DNA of 64,000 nt from Prevotella vespertina. GTDB lineage: Bacteria > Bacteroidota > Bacteroidia > Bacteroidales > Bacteroidaceae. This document shows, piece after piece, positions 45,633-54,502 of the stretch. A model generated the notes under the pieces. The model was given only the letters and a program-made list of their open reading frames with translations, was not told the origin of the DNA and did not search any database. The stretch covers positions 62,001-126,000 of the forward strand of contig NZ_VVIQ01000007.1 in assembly GCF_009728485.1 (NCBI RefSeq). Reading direction: 5' to 3'. Both the position numbers and the translations under genes were made by a program. The stretch's first letter is position 1. The number at the start of each line of letters is the position of its first letter.

Positions 45633-46001
45633 TTATTTCAACAAGAACTTCCGCCTCGACTCGATGATATCCTCCATATTCTCACTTGCCCACGAGAGTA
45701 GATTATCAATCAGAGGCAACAGACTCTTTCCCTTCTTCGTAAGCGAATACTCCACACGAGGTGGTACCTCTGGAAAGACTTCACGACGAATGAGTCCATC
45801 AGCCTCAAGCATCTTTAGCGTTGCTGTCAACATCTTTTGAGAGATGTCAGGGATATTCCTTTGCAACTCTTTAAAGCGTTGGTTATCGTTCGACTCAAGG
45901 GTGAAGAGCACCAGCATTGACCACTTATCTCCTACCCTAGAGAGCACATTTCGGATAGGACAATTAGGGTAAAGAGCATCTCTAATATCACTTCTATTCA
46001 T
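45633..46001 (-). CDS. HxlR-family transcriptional regulator
   Basis: 122 residues with the HxlR winged-helix pattern: CPIRNVLSRVGDKWSMLVLF near the N-terminus, FKELQRNIPDISQKMLTATL (recognition region), KMLEADGLIRREVFPEVPPR and VEYSLTKKGKSLLPLI. Cys15 in NCPIRN is the position used as a redox or electrophile sensor in related regulators. It is divergent from a cupin gene and probably controls it. Confidence 0.93.
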   Translation of the reverse strand: MNRSDIRDALYPNCPIRNVLSRVGDKWSMLVLFTLESNDNQRFKELQRNIPDISQKMLTATLKMLEADGLIRREVFPEVPPRVEYSLTKKGKSLLPLIDNLLSWASENMEDIIESRRKFLLK

Positions 46002-46033
46002 TTCTAATAACGTCTATGTGTCTTATTACTATA

Positions 46034-46041
46034 CAAAAGTA
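46034..46041 (-). promoter_or_regulatory. -7 promoter box of the HxlR gene
   Basis: The minus strand reads TACTTTTG, 32 bp before the ATG at 46001. Confidence 0.5.
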
Positions 46042-46185
46042 ACCATTAAAGTCAACGTTCCCTTTTACTTTATAGTTAAACTATGTAAAACAAAGAAACG
46101 GCAATCTCTCTACTTACCGCATTACTTACTTCGAGGTAACTGGCTGACCTTTGCGTGCCTACTTGTGCGATTCTATGAAAGACTA

Positions 46186-46193
46186 TACCTTTG
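46186..46193 (+). promoter_or_regulatory. -7 promoter box of the cupin operon
   Basis: TACCTTTG, with a TTG at 46163-46165 near the -33 position; 43 bp before the cupin ATG. Confidence 0.55.
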
Positions 46194-46236
46194 CATCGTC
46201 AAAACAAAATAATAACAATTAAACAAATAAAGCATT

Positions 46237-46689
46237 ATGAAGACGATTGAAACAATTAAGGATGGTAAGAACTACACAGCAGTAACAGTTGGAAAGCTCA
46301 ACGAGATCAAAGATTATGTGCTCCCTCTGGGCGAGATTGAGATACTCGGTAAGGTGTTCGCAGGGCAGGCTTTACACGCAACAGGTAGTGAGTTATCATT
46401 CCAAACACTTGTTCCAGGACAAGACAGTGGCTTCTTGCACACACATAAAACGCACGAGGAACTTTACTTCATACTAAAAGGTGAGGGCGAATATCAGGTA
46501 GATGGCGATATATTCCCAGTCTCTGAAGGTAGTATCATACGTGTTGCTCCAGAAGGCAAACGCGCATTGAAGAATACAGGTAAGGGCGAGTTGCTCATGC
46601 TTTGCATACAATATAAGGCAAACAGCTTCGTTGAGAGTGATTCTCCCGCTAGTGATGGCAATATCTTAAATGAGCCACTTAAATGGTAA
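46237..46689 (+). CDS. Cupin-domain protein
   Basis: 150 residues, a single beta-barrel cupin. Motif 1 is GFLHTHKTHEELYFILKGEG (metal-binding His residues and Glu) and motif 2 is the segment EGSIIRVAPEGKRALKNTG. Likely a metal-binding small-molecule enzyme or sensor; the reaction is unknown. It is flanked by two HxlR-type genes and overlaps the second by 7 bp. Confidence 0.85.
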   Translation: MKTIETIKDGKNYTAVTVGKLNEIKDYVLPLGEIEILGKVFAGQALHATGSELSFQTLVPGQDSGFLHTHKTHEELYFILKGEGEYQVDGDIFPVSEGSIIRVAPEGKRALKNTGKGELLMLCIQYKANSFVESDSPASDGNILNEPLKW

Positions 46690-46973
46690 CCGACCCCTTA
46701 TTTCCAACGTGTCCGATACGTAATGTCCTTGCTAGGATATGCCGACCGGACACGCTGTGGATTATCCAGTTACTCGGTGCAAGTGGTTCGAAAGGATACA
46801 ACACACTACTAAGGGATGTTCCTGAGAGCGAACTCGCCAATTCCTTGCAGGTATTAATACAGGACGAGATTATCACTGAGAAGGCTGGTAAATATGTACT
46901 CTCTACAACAGGTAAAGAGTTGTTCCCATTAGTAACATCGCTCATAACTTGGTGTAATGAGCACCTTGACTAA
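46683..46973 (+). CDS. Short HxlR-like winged-helix protein
   Basis: 96 residues. Its start (DPLFPTCPIRNVLARICRPD) repeats the CPIRNVL motif of the HxlR regulator at 45633-46001, followed by TLWIIQLLGASGSKGYNTLL, VPESELANSLQVLIQDEIIT and VLSTTGKELFPLVTSLITW, the usual order of the fold but about 25 residues shorter, with the wing reduced. The ATG overlaps the cupin stop, so the two are coupled. It may be a second regulator or a partner of the first. Confidence 0.78.
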   Translation: MVTDPLFPTCPIRNVLARICRPDTLWIIQLLGASGSKGYNTLLRDVPESELANSLQVLIQDEIITEKAGKYVLSTTGKELFPLVTSLITWCNEHLD

Positions 46974-47064
46974 ATATTCTTCTTATTATTTGCACGGTCA
47001 TAAACACCTTACAAACAGAGGAAAAGAATACCTTTATATACAAAGCATACACAAACAAGCATTC

Positions 47065-47174
47065 AATAGAGCGTTCCCTCCATTTCAAGAGAGCCTCTCT
47101 TCCACCCGAAGAGAGGCTCTTCTCGCAGGAAGGAAAGGCTCTCTTCATTTCGAGCAGACGCCCTTCTGCAATGC
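47065..47174. repeat. 22-bp module array, AAGAGAGCCTCTCTTC family
   Basis: Units start at 47065, 47087, 47109, 47131 and 47153. The second and third are an inverted pair giving a 13-bp perfect hairpin (47090-47102 with 47108-47120) that could also serve as terminator of the cupin operon. The modules are related to those at 40.0 and 56.0 kb. The array ends just before the ettA promoter. Confidence 0.8.
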
Positions 47175-47180
47175 TATTGA

Positions 47181-47212
47181 TTTGTCAATACGGATTATTT
47201 TAGCTATCTTTG
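47181..47212 (+). promoter_or_regulatory. Promoter of ettA
   Basis: TTTG at 47181-47184, exactly 20 nt, then TATCTTTG at 47205-47212: a full Bacteroidetes consensus, 25 bp before the ATG. Confidence 0.75.
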
Positions 47213-47237
47213 TCCACCAAACAAAACAGTACATTCA

Positions 47238-48935
47238 ATGGCAACAGTTGACGACAAGAAGATTATCTTCTCAATGGTGGGCGTGTCAAAGATCATCCCA
47301 CAGAACCAAAAACAAATCCTGAAGAACATTTATCTATCGTTCTTCTACGGCGCAAAGATAGGTATCATTGGTCTTAATGGTGCGGGTAAGTCCACCTTAA
47401 TGAAGATTATTGCAGGGCTCGTAGAGCCTACGCAGGGCGAAGTTGTGTGGAGTCCGGGTTATTCGGTGGGCTATCTACCACAGGATCCACCGCTCGATGA
47501 GAGTAAAACCGTCAAAGAGAACGTCATGGAGGGAGTGCAACAAATCTATGACGCACTCAAAGAGTATGACGATATCAACGTGAAGTTCGGCTTGGAGGAG
47601 TATTACTCTGATGCCGACAAGATGGATAAACTCATGCAGAGACAGGCTGAACTTCAAGACATCATCGACGCTACTGACGCATGGAACATCGACTCCCGAC
47701 TGGAACGGGCGATGGATGCCTTGCGCTGTCCTAAGGGCGATTTGCCTGTGACGAATCTGTCTGGTGGTGAGCGCAGACGCGTTGCCTTGTGCCGATTACT
47801 CCTACAGAAGCCCGACGTTCTACTGCTTGATGAGCCTACCAACCACCTCGATGCAGAGAGTATCGACTGGTTGGAACAGCACTTACAGCAGTATGAAGGC
47901 ACCGTTATTGCCGTCACTCACGACCGTTACTTCCTAGATGATGTGAGCGAATGGATACTCGAACTCGACCGCGGGGAAGGGATTCCTTGGAAGGGAAACT
48001 ACTCTTCGTGGCTCGATCAAAAGACCAAACGCATGGAACAGGAAGAGAAGTCTGCATCGAAGAGACGTAAGACTCTCGAGCGAGAACTGGAGTGGGTTCG
48101 CATGGCACCAAAGGCTCGACAGGCAAAAGGTAAGGCTCGTTTGAACTCATACGAACAAATGCTCAACGAGGAACAGAAGCAGCGTGAAGAGAAGTTAGAG
48201 ATATTTATCCCGAACGGTCCACGCCTCGGTAATAAGGTGATTGAGGCGCAGCACGTGAAGAAGGCGTTTGGCGATAAGGTGCTATTCAACGACCTTAACT
48301 TCATGTTGCCACCCAATGGTATCGTTGGTGTCATCGGCCCTAATGGTGCAGGAAAGACCACCCTCTTCCGCCTCATCATGGGACTTGAGCAGGTAGATGG
48401 CGGTACGTTCGAGGTGGGTGAGACTGTTAAGTTGGCTTATGTAGACCAGCAACACAAGGACATAGACCCTAACAAGACCGTTTATGACGTAGTTTCGCAA
48501 GGCAACGAGACGATTCGTATGGGTGGACGTGACATCAATTCACGTGCTTATCTCTCACGTTTCAACTTCTCAGGAACCGACCAGAGCAAGCTTTGTTCAG
48601 TACTCTCTGGTGGTGAGCGCAACCGCTTGCAACTGGCATTAGCACTCAAGCAGGAAGGCAATGTGTTACTCCTCGATGAGCCAACTAACGACATCGACGT
48701 GAATACGCTACGTGCGCTTGAGGAAGGCTTAGAGGCTTTCGCAGGTTGTGCAGTAGTCATCAGCCACGACAGATGGTTCCTCGATCGTATTTGTACGCAC
48801 ATCCTTGCTTTCGAAGGCAATGGCGAGGTCGTATTCTTCGAAGGCGGTTTCTCCGATTACGAGATCAACAAAGCACGCCGATTGGGCAATGAGGAGATTA
48901 AGAAGGGTAGATATAGAAAGTTGATGGAGGAGTAA
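47238..48935 (+). CDS. ettA: EttA-type ABC-F translational throttle protein
   Basis: 565 residues with two ABC cassettes and no membrane segments. First cassette: Walker A GLNGAGKST, signature LSGGERRRVAL, Walker B LLLDEPTNHLD; second: GPNGAGKTT, LSGGERNRLQLAL, LLLDEPTNDID. A charged linker (about 245-320) separates them, and the first cassette has an insert resembling the EttA arm. The length and the MVGVSKIIPQNQKQILKNIY start match EttA, which binds the ribosomal E site and gates elongation according to ATP/ADP level. Confidence 0.93.
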   Translation: MATVDDKKIIFSMVGVSKIIPQNQKQILKNIYLSFFYGAKIGIIGLNGAGKSTLMKIIAGLVEPTQGEVVWSPGYSVGYLPQDPPLDESKTVKENVMEGVQQIYDALKEYDDINVKFGLEEYYSDADKMDKLMQRQAELQDIIDATDAWNIDSRLERAMDALRCPKGDLPVTNLSGGERRRVALCRLLLQKPDVLLLDEPTNHLDAESIDWLEQHLQQYEGTVIAVTHDRYFLDDVSEWILELDRGEGIPWKGNYSSWLDQKTKRMEQEEKSASKRRKTLERELEWVRMAPKARQAKGKARLNSYEQMLNEEQKQREEKLEIFIPNGPRLGNKVIEAQHVKKAFGDKVLFNDLNFMLPPNGIVGVIGPNGAGKTTLFRLIMGLEQVDGGTFEVGETVKLAYVDQQHKDIDPNKTVYDVVSQGNETIRMGGRDINSRAYLSRFNFSGTDQSKLCSVLSGGERNRLQLALALKQEGNVLLLDEPTNDIDVNTLRALEEGLEAFAGCAVVISHDRWFLDRICTHILAFEGNGEVVFFEGGFSDYEINKARRLGNEEIKKGRYRKLMEE

Positions 48936-49012
48936 AAGCAAACAACCAATCAGCCAACCAACTGGCTCCTCCCCCGTAGGGAGGGGGTGGGGGTGGGGCT
49001 GCTTGTTTGCTT
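48936..49012. repeat. REP-like element between ettA and nhaA
   Basis: Core CCTCCCCCGTAGGGAGGGGG then TGGGGGTGGGGC (48968-49000), flanked by a perfect 10-bp inverted repeat AAGCAAACAA (48936) / TTGTTTGCTT (49003). The left flank has 8-bp periodic CAANCANC units. The right end runs into GTTTTTAC, so it can act as a terminator for the convergent genes. A related copy lies at 50607. Confidence 0.75.
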
Positions 49013-49016
49013 GTTT

Positions 49017-50342
49017 TTACTTACTTTTCTTATTCAGCAGCACATACCCACCTATTCCGCCTAAGATGGAGGCGAGGAAGATACCCAACTTTGCTTGTGT
49101 CATCAATAGCTCGTCGGTGAAGGCGAGGGTAGAGATGAACATTGACATGGTGAAGCCGATAGAGGCAAGCATACCTAAGCCCAGCAGTGTGCGACGAGTG
49201 ATGGCACTTGGAAGGGTTGCCCAACGCATTTTTACCATTAAGAAAGTTGCTCCGATAATACCAATCGGTTTTCCTAAGAGCAGACCCAATGTCACTCCGA
49301 GTGCTACGTGGGTAGAGAAGATGTCAGATAGACTTAAATCCGTGAAGCTGATACCAGCATTGGCAATTGCAAAGATAGGCATGATCAAGAAGGTAACGAT
49401 AGGTGACATCTTATGTTCAAGCTGTTGCAGCAAAGGTATTGCAATCTCGGTGTCGTGCTGTATATGTGTCAGCACGTCCACCTGTCCCTCCTCCAAGGTT
49501 CTCACCTCGTTAGGTACCTCTTTCTCGAAACGTCTTGTCAGTTTCTTCATACGCTTGAGATAGACCGACTCATTAATCTTTGCATCGGCTGGAATCATGA
49601 AGGCGGCGAGTACGGCAGCAATCGTTGCGTGGATTCCTGACAGCAAGAAGGTTACCCATACACCACCGATACCGAGTACGGCATAGAAGAATAGGCTCTT
49701 GATACCGAGTCTGTTTCCTATAAACATCACTGCAAGAAAGCACAAACCAAAGAGCAAACTCGCAATAGAGAGTTCGGAAGTGTAGAAGAAGGCGATGACA
49801 AGCACAGCCCCAAGGTCGTCTACTATGGCAAGCGTTGTAAGGAAAACCTTTGCCGATACAGGTACTTTATCGACCAAAAGATATACTACTCCTAAGGCAA
49901 AAGCAATGTCAGTTGCCATCGGTATACCCCATCCCATCGTTTGTGGGGTACCTATGTTCAGACTTAAAAATATCAAGGCAGGTACAATCATACCGCCTAT
50001 TGCTGCTCCGATAGGTAGAATGGTGTTTCTGATGTCAGCCAGTTCGCCTCCGATAAACTCTCTTTTCAACTCTAAGCCGACCACAAAGAAGAACATAGCC
50101 ATTAAGCCATCATTAATCCAATGGTGCAGACTACAATTCAGATACGGCTCTCCGTTGACGATAAATCCTACTTTCTGCTCAAAGATATGGAAATAGCTCT
50201 CAGCAATATTGCTGTTTGCCAATATCATTGCTAAGGCGACACTGAGAATCAGAACGATACCTCCTGACTTCTCCCTACCCATAAACAGCTTTATCGGTAG
50301 CATCAAATGCTGGTTTAGCTTCTTTTCAACTCGTTGTCTCAT
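49017..50342 (-). CDS. nhaA: NhaA Na+/H+ antiporter
   Basis: 441 residues with 11-12 membrane helices. It has the NhaA marks GGIVLILSVALAMILANS, GLELKREFIGGEL, GWGIPMATDIAFALGVVYLL and the paired-Asp helix TTLAIVDDLGAVLVIAFFYT that carries the transported ions. The C-terminal TM core (GLGMLASIGFTMSMFISTLA) is intact. A polar insert around residues 260-290 separates the halves. It exports Na+ in exchange for H+ across the inner membrane. Confidence 0.95.
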   Translation of the reverse strand: MRQRVEKKLNQHLMLPIKLFMGREKSGGIVLILSVALAMILANSNIAESYFHIFEQKVGFIVNGEPYLNCSLHHWINDGLMAMFFFVVGLELKREFIGGELADIRNTILPIGAAIGGMIVPALIFLSLNIGTPQTMGWGIPMATDIAFALGVVYLLVDKVPVSAKVFLTTLAIVDDLGAVLVIAFFYTSELSIASLLFGLCFLAVMFIGNRLGIKSLFFYAVLGIGGVWVTFLLSGIHATIAAVLAAFMIPADAKINESVYLKRMKKLTRRFEKEVPNEVRTLEEGQVDVLTHIQHDTEIAIPLLQQLEHKMSPIVTFLIMPIFAIANAGISFTDLSLSDIFSTHVALGVTLGLLLGKPIGIIGATFLMVKMRWATLPSAITRRTLLGLGMLASIGFTMSMFISTLAFTDELLMTQAKLGIFLASILGGIGGYVLLNKKSK

Positions 50343-50454
50343 AATTTTCTTCTTATCCTTATTTTACAATATATATAAAAGGTGAAGAACGTTATAAGCC
50401 TTATACAATAAAAGTATATAAAGCCTATGCCCTAAACACTCTTTGCTTTAAACG

Positions 50455-50492
50455 GAATACCCTCGTAAGCCAATATACTTGTGAGGGTATTC
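50455..50492. terminator. Hairpin between yfhO-like gene and nhaA
   Basis: GAATACCCTC (50455-50464) / GAGGGTATTC (50483-50492) with further pairing inside. The plus strand continues TGTTTTATTC, the minus strand CGTTTAAAG. It probably separates the two minus-strand genes. Confidence 0.55.
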
Positions 50493-50520
50493 TGTTTTAT
50501 TCTTTTTCAACCTTCATCTT

Positions 50521-50570
50521 TTGTGATGACTTCCCCTTGTCTCCACACTTCACTTCTCGCAATGACCGCA
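50521..50570. repeat. Copy resembling the widespread GTCATTGCGAG intergenic repeat
   Basis: The minus strand reads GGTCATTGCGAGAAGTGAAG followed by TGTGGAGACAAGGGGAAGTC, a degenerate match to the well-known GTCATTGCGAGCGAAGCGAAGC-type element seen in many bacterial genomes. Confidence 0.45.
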
Positions 50571-50606
50571 AGTTCAGAAATGATTGGGGGTATCTCGCAT
50601 TCTACG

Positions 50607-50642
50607 CCCCTCCCTATGGGGGAGGGGACGGGGGTGGGGCCA
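50607..50642. repeat. REP-like element after the YfhO-like gene
   Basis: GCCCCTCCCTATGGGGGAGG then GGACGGGGGTGGGGCC. The right flank CAGTTGGTTGG...TTGTTTACTT matches, inverted, the left flank of the element at 48936. Confidence 0.75.
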
Positions 50643-50660
50643 GTTGGTTGGTCTATTTGT

Positions 50661-53159
50661 TTACTTCTTCTTCCACTCCATATACCCTGCTCCCGCAATC
50701 GCCAAGAGCAAGATAACAATCGCAATGTAAGCGATGGTCTCAGTCGTGGATATACTCGTTGGATGAAAGTCGAGTACAACCGTGTGCTTGCCTGCTTTCA
50801 CATTCAAAGCACGTAGGATGTAGTTCACCCGACCAAGTTCTGCAGGCTGACCATCAATCGTTGCTGTCCATCCTGGATAATAGATTTCAGCGAAGACAAC
50901 CACTCCACCGTTCTTAGAGTCTATCGTGTATTGCAGGTTGTTAGGCTCATATTTGACGAGTTTCACCTTAGCCGTTGAGTCGTTACTCTGTGCCTTGCCA
51001 AGGACAGACTCAAACTTCTTATCTGCAACGGCTTCGTGGCGTACATCAATCTTACCTACTCCGGCATACTCTGCGTTGGCGTCAGCTACATAGTTAATCT
51101 TATCTACGAACCATCCATTCCCTTGTGCATAAATATTCTGCAAAGGCATCGTTGCACCTCCTTGCAATGGCAAGATGAAGTACTTCGTGTTAAGCATATT
51201 CAATACAGGGAATACTTTTGCGCCATCCACCTCCTGCATATTTCCATTCTTAGCAGCGATTGCCTGCATAGCAGCTTGCATCTCGGGAGCAATGTAAGCA
51301 TCTATCATCTCTTGATAACGACGCAACTTCGCTGGGTGATAACCACCGATACTCTTATGGAAGAAAGATGTCTCGTTCTCGTTAAAGGTGTTCGAAGCGA
51401 GGTTCAACACACGATAGTCAAGGCTCTTATCCTTCATAATGGCAAGGTCTGTGGAAGTGGCTTGATGAGGCATATCACGCTCACTCTTGGGTACAAACAT
51501 CTCATCATTTAGGTATCGTTTGTCCACTTGCCACATATCAACAAGACAAAGTACTGCCATGCAGATAACCATATAATCGGCACGTAACTTCTTCATCTTG
51601 TAGAGGAACAAGAGGGCGAAACCTATCAAGATAATGATGACCGAACGCCATGCGTCAGCACTCACCATTGCCTCACGCATCGCTGCAATGTTGGATAGAA
51701 TCGTGTTAGCAGTATTGCCATCCATGCCTTGAATACTGGTTATCATCTGACGCTCTTGGTCGCTGATGAAGGGTTCCATCATACCTGGGAACAGGGCAAT
51801 CAATAGCGCAACGCCTGCTGTAAGGGCTAAACTGATATAGACAAACTTCATCTGTTTGGTAAGTACTTCAGGCTCATCAACTATCTTCTTCAAGGCAAGC
51901 GCAGCCAAAAGAGGTATCGTAAACTCGGCTATTACGAGGATACTAGCCACTGTTCGGAACTTAGCATACATCGGTATATAATCGAGGAAGAAGTTCGTAA
52001 AGCCCATGAAGTTATGTCCCCATGCGAGAAGAACCGACAGAACAGTAGCCGCCAGTAGTGCCCATTTCATAGAGCCACGCACGATGAACAATCCTAAGAT
52101 GAAGAGGAACAACACGAAGGCACCCACGTAAACAGGTCCGCTAGTGCCTGGCTGCGTACCAAAGTATTGTGGTATTGCATCATAGAGTTGCGGTATCATC
52201 GATTGTATCTGTGGGTCGGCTTTTGCCATAGCAGTGGCGTTCTTGCTCAATGGGACAGTAGCCCCACCCTTCGCATCAGGCACTAAGAGCGTTAGAGTCT
52301 CATCAATGCCATAACTCCATTGTGTTATGTAGTCACGGTCTAAACCAGAGCTTGTTTGATTGGCGGCATCCTTCTTTACCAACTCACTCTTGCCTCGCAT
52401 ACTCTCCTTCTGATACTGCCATGTGTGATAGAGGCTCGATAGATTGATTGCAATACCAATCACTGCGGCAGCTGCTACCACGCCAGTCGACTTCATAAAG
52501 CCTGTTAGTTGCTTCTCACGCACAGCCTTTACAAGGTAAGCTATCACCATGAAGAGGATGATAAACAGGTAGTAATACGTCATTTGCACGTGGTTCGCCT
52601 TTATCTCAAATGCCGTGAAGAGTGCCGTAACAATGAATCCCGACAGGTATCTACCACGATAGGCTAAGACGATACCAGCAATCATTGGCGGTAGATAGGC
52701 TAATGCCATTACCTTCCACAAGTGCCCTGCTGCGATGATAATTAGGAAGTAGGACGAGAATGCCCACATGATACTTCCGAGTGCAGCTAACGTCTGTCTG
52801 AAGTCGAAGGCACGCAACAGAATATAGAAACCTAACAGGTAGGCGAAGAGGAACCATACGTTATCTGGCAACCAGAGATGGTAAGCGTTCATCACTTGTG
52901 ATAGTCCATCGGTCGACTGATAAGATGGTGACATCTGATAAGTAGGCATACCTCCGAAGATAGAGTTCGTCCATCTCGTTGTCTCACCCGTACGATTTTG
53001 ATACTCCGTAAGCTCTTGTGCCGAGCCAACACCCGCCGAGGCATCGTGCTGAAAGAGTATCTTTCCCTGTGTAACAGGCACGAGGAAGTAAGCGAAAGAG
53101 ATAATCGCAAACACCAATACCACCACTACATCAGGTAGGAATTTCTTATAAGTTCTCAT
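50661..53159 (-). CDS. YfhO-family multi-pass membrane protein
   Basis: 832 residues with about 12-13 membrane helices over residues 1-560 and a soluble region at about 570-810, ending in a last helix (TIAYIAIVILLLAIAGAGYM) and EWKKK. The YfhO pattern includes GKILFQHDASAGVG, GETTRWTNSIFGGMPTYQMS and, near the C-terminus, YYPGWTATIDGQPAELGRVN. YfhO proteins are GT-C-fold-like and implicated in glycosylation of cell-wall or lipid polymers in Gram-positives; the substrate in Prevotella is unknown. A TAnnTTTG box lies 46 bp upstream. Confidence 0.88.
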   Translation of the reverse strand: MRTYKKFLPDVVVVLVFAIISFAYFLVPVTQGKILFQHDASAGVGSAQELTEYQNRTGETTRWTNSIFGGMPTYQMSPSYQSTDGLSQVMNAYHLWLPDNVWFLFAYLLGFYILLRAFDFRQTLAALGSIMWAFSSYFLIIIAAGHLWKVMALAYLPPMIAGIVLAYRGRYLSGFIVTALFTAFEIKANHVQMTYYYLFIILFMVIAYLVKAVREKQLTGFMKSTGVVAAAAVIGIAINLSSLYHTWQYQKESMRGKSELVKKDAANQTSSGLDRDYITQWSYGIDETLTLLVPDAKGGATVPLSKNATAMAKADPQIQSMIPQLYDAIPQYFGTQPGTSGPVYVGAFVLFLFILGLFIVRGSMKWALLAATVLSVLLAWGHNFMGFTNFFLDYIPMYAKFRTVASILVIAEFTIPLLAALALKKIVDEPEVLTKQMKFVYISLALTAGVALLIALFPGMMEPFISDQERQMITSIQGMDGNTANTILSNIAAMREAMVSADAWRSVIIILIGFALLFLYKMKKLRADYMVICMAVLCLVDMWQVDKRYLNDEMFVPKSERDMPHQATSTDLAIMKDKSLDYRVLNLASNTFNENETSFFHKSIGGYHPAKLRRYQEMIDAYIAPEMQAAMQAIAAKNGNMQEVDGAKVFPVLNMLNTKYFILPLQGGATMPLQNIYAQGNGWFVDKINYVADANAEYAGVGKIDVRHEAVADKKFESVLGKAQSNDSTAKVKLVKYEPNNLQYTIDSKNGGVVVFAEIYYPGWTATIDGQPAELGRVNYILRALNVKAGKHTVVLDFHPTSISTTETIAYIAIVILLLAIAGAGYMEWKKK

Positions 53160-53204
53160 ATTTCTAGCGTTTTGTTTCTTCTAAAGTATGCGTATTAATG
53201 CGTG

Positions 53205-53212
53205 CAAAGTTA
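53205..53212 (-). promoter_or_regulatory. -7 promoter box of the YfhO-like gene
   Basis: The minus strand reads TAACTTTG, with a TTG 18 bp upstream. Confidence 0.55.
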
Positions 53213-53255
53213 CAAAAAACAAAGTACTTACAACATCCAACTTCTAACTTTTTCG

Positions 53256-53263
53256 TACCTTTG
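53256..53263 (+). promoter_or_regulatory. -7 promoter box of mtnN-luxS
   Basis: TACCTTTG ends 4 bp before the ATG at 53268, so the transcript would be leaderless or nearly so. Confidence 0.5.
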
Positions 53264-53267
53264 CAGT

Positions 53268-53966
53268 ATGAAAATAGGAATCATCGTTGCGATGGACAAG
53301 GAGTTCACGCAACTCAAGTCAATTCTCTCAGACACGCAAACAGAGCGTTATCATCATAAAGACTTCGTTACTGGAACGCTAGAGGATAAGGAGGTTATCC
53401 TGCAACAATGCGGTATTGGTAAGGTTAACTCGGCTATTGGTGCTGTGGAGATGATTAATCATTACAACCCCGACTTAGTAATATCAAGTGGTTGTGCAGG
53501 CGGTGCCGACACCTCTTTGGAGGTAACTGATGTGGTGGTAGCAAGCGAGTGTACTTACCATGACGCATATTGTGGTGACGAGGTGCAATATGGTCAGATT
53601 ATTGGAATGCCAGCCCGTTTTAAGGCACCAACAGAGCTCATTGAGAAGGCTCTCTCACTAAATACACGTAACGATTGTAAGGATATTCATGTCAAAGCAG
53701 GGCTAACTGTTAGTGGCGAATGGTTCGTTAACTCACGGGAAAAGATGCAACAGATCCTGGATAAGTTCCCATCGGCAACGGCTGTTGACATGGAGAGTTG
53801 CTCCATTGCACAGGTCTGCCACGTCTACAAGAAACCTTTTATATCCTTCCGCGTCATCAGTGATATTCCATTGAAGGATAACAAGGCTAGCCAGTACTTC
53901 GACTTCTGGAATAGGATAGCTAATGGTAGCTTTGAGGTGACAAAGCACTTTATTAGTATCATATAA
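53268..53966 (+). CDS. mtnN: 5'-methylthioadenosine/S-adenosylhomocysteine nucleosidase
   Basis: 232 residues from the ATG at 53268 (MKIGIIVAMDKEFTQLKSIL); the open frame back to 53202 crosses the promoter. Motifs: QQCGIGKVNSAIGA, ISSGCAGGAD, VVASECTYHDA and the substrate-binding VDMESCSIAQVC with the purine-site ISDI near the end. It hydrolyses MTA and S-adenosylhomocysteine to adenine and the thiosugar, feeding LuxS encoded 50 bp downstream. Confidence 0.95.
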   Translation: MKIGIIVAMDKEFTQLKSILSDTQTERYHHKDFVTGTLEDKEVILQQCGIGKVNSAIGAVEMINHYNPDLVISSGCAGGADTSLEVTDVVVASECTYHDAYCGDEVQYGQIIGMPARFKAPTELIEKALSLNTRNDCKDIHVKAGLTVSGEWFVNSREKMQQILDKFPSATAVDMESCSIAQVCHVYKKPFISFRVISDIPLKDNKASQYFDFWNRIANGSFEVTKHFISII

Positions 53967-54016
53967 GGAGTGAGTACCTCGTTACACAGCAATATAACAA
54001 CAAAAAGAAAGCAACT

Positions 54017-54502
54017 ATGAACAAGATTCCATCATTCACTATTGACCACGAGCGATTGCTACGTGGCATCTACGTAAGCCGTAAAGACGAGGTTGGCAAC
54101 GAGGTTGTTACGACCTTCGACATACGTATGAAGGAGCCAAACCGTGAGCCAGTGCTACACGTGGGGGCTATCCATACGATTGAGCATTTGGCTGCTACCT
54201 ATCTTCGTAACGACCCGGAATGGAAAGACCGAGTTGTGTATTGGGGACCAATGGGCTGCCTTACGGGTAATTACCTTATCCTTCAAGGCGACTTGGAGTC
54301 GAAGGATATTGTAGAACTCATGCGTCGCACCTTCCAATTCGTCGCTGATTACGAGGGCGAGATATCTGGTGCTGCACCACGCGACTGCGGTAACTATCTA
54401 CTACATGACCTCCCCATGGCTAAGTGGGAATCACGTAAATTCCTCACAGAGGTACTGGATAACATCACAGAAGCTCATCTTCTGTATCCGGAGAAAGAGT
54501 AG
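54017..54502 (+). CDS. luxS: S-ribosylhomocysteine lyase (AI-2 synthase)
   Basis: 161 residues with the metal-binding HTIEHLAATYLRN (His, His and Glu) and the catalytic Cys segment GPMGCLTGNYLI, plus ISGAAPRDCGNY near the C-terminus. It cleaves S-ribosylhomocysteine to homocysteine and DPD, the precursor of the AI-2 signal. Together with mtnN it completes the two-step recycling of S-adenosylhomocysteine. The stop lies at the edge of an 8-bp repeat array. Confidence 0.97.
   Translation: MNKIPSFTIDHERLLRGIYVSRKDEVGNEVVTTFDIRMKEPNREPVLHVGAIHTIEHLAATYLRNDPEWKDRVVYWGPMGCLTGNYLILQGDLESKDIVELMRRTFQFVADYEGEISGAAPRDCGNYLLHDLPMAKWESRKFLTEVLDNITEAHLLYPEKE

Noticed and set aside
46683..46973. Frameshifted remnant of a full HxlR gene
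   Set aside because: The frame is intact, covers the helix-turn-helix in the normal order and is coupled to the cupin gene; it is short but not visibly broken.
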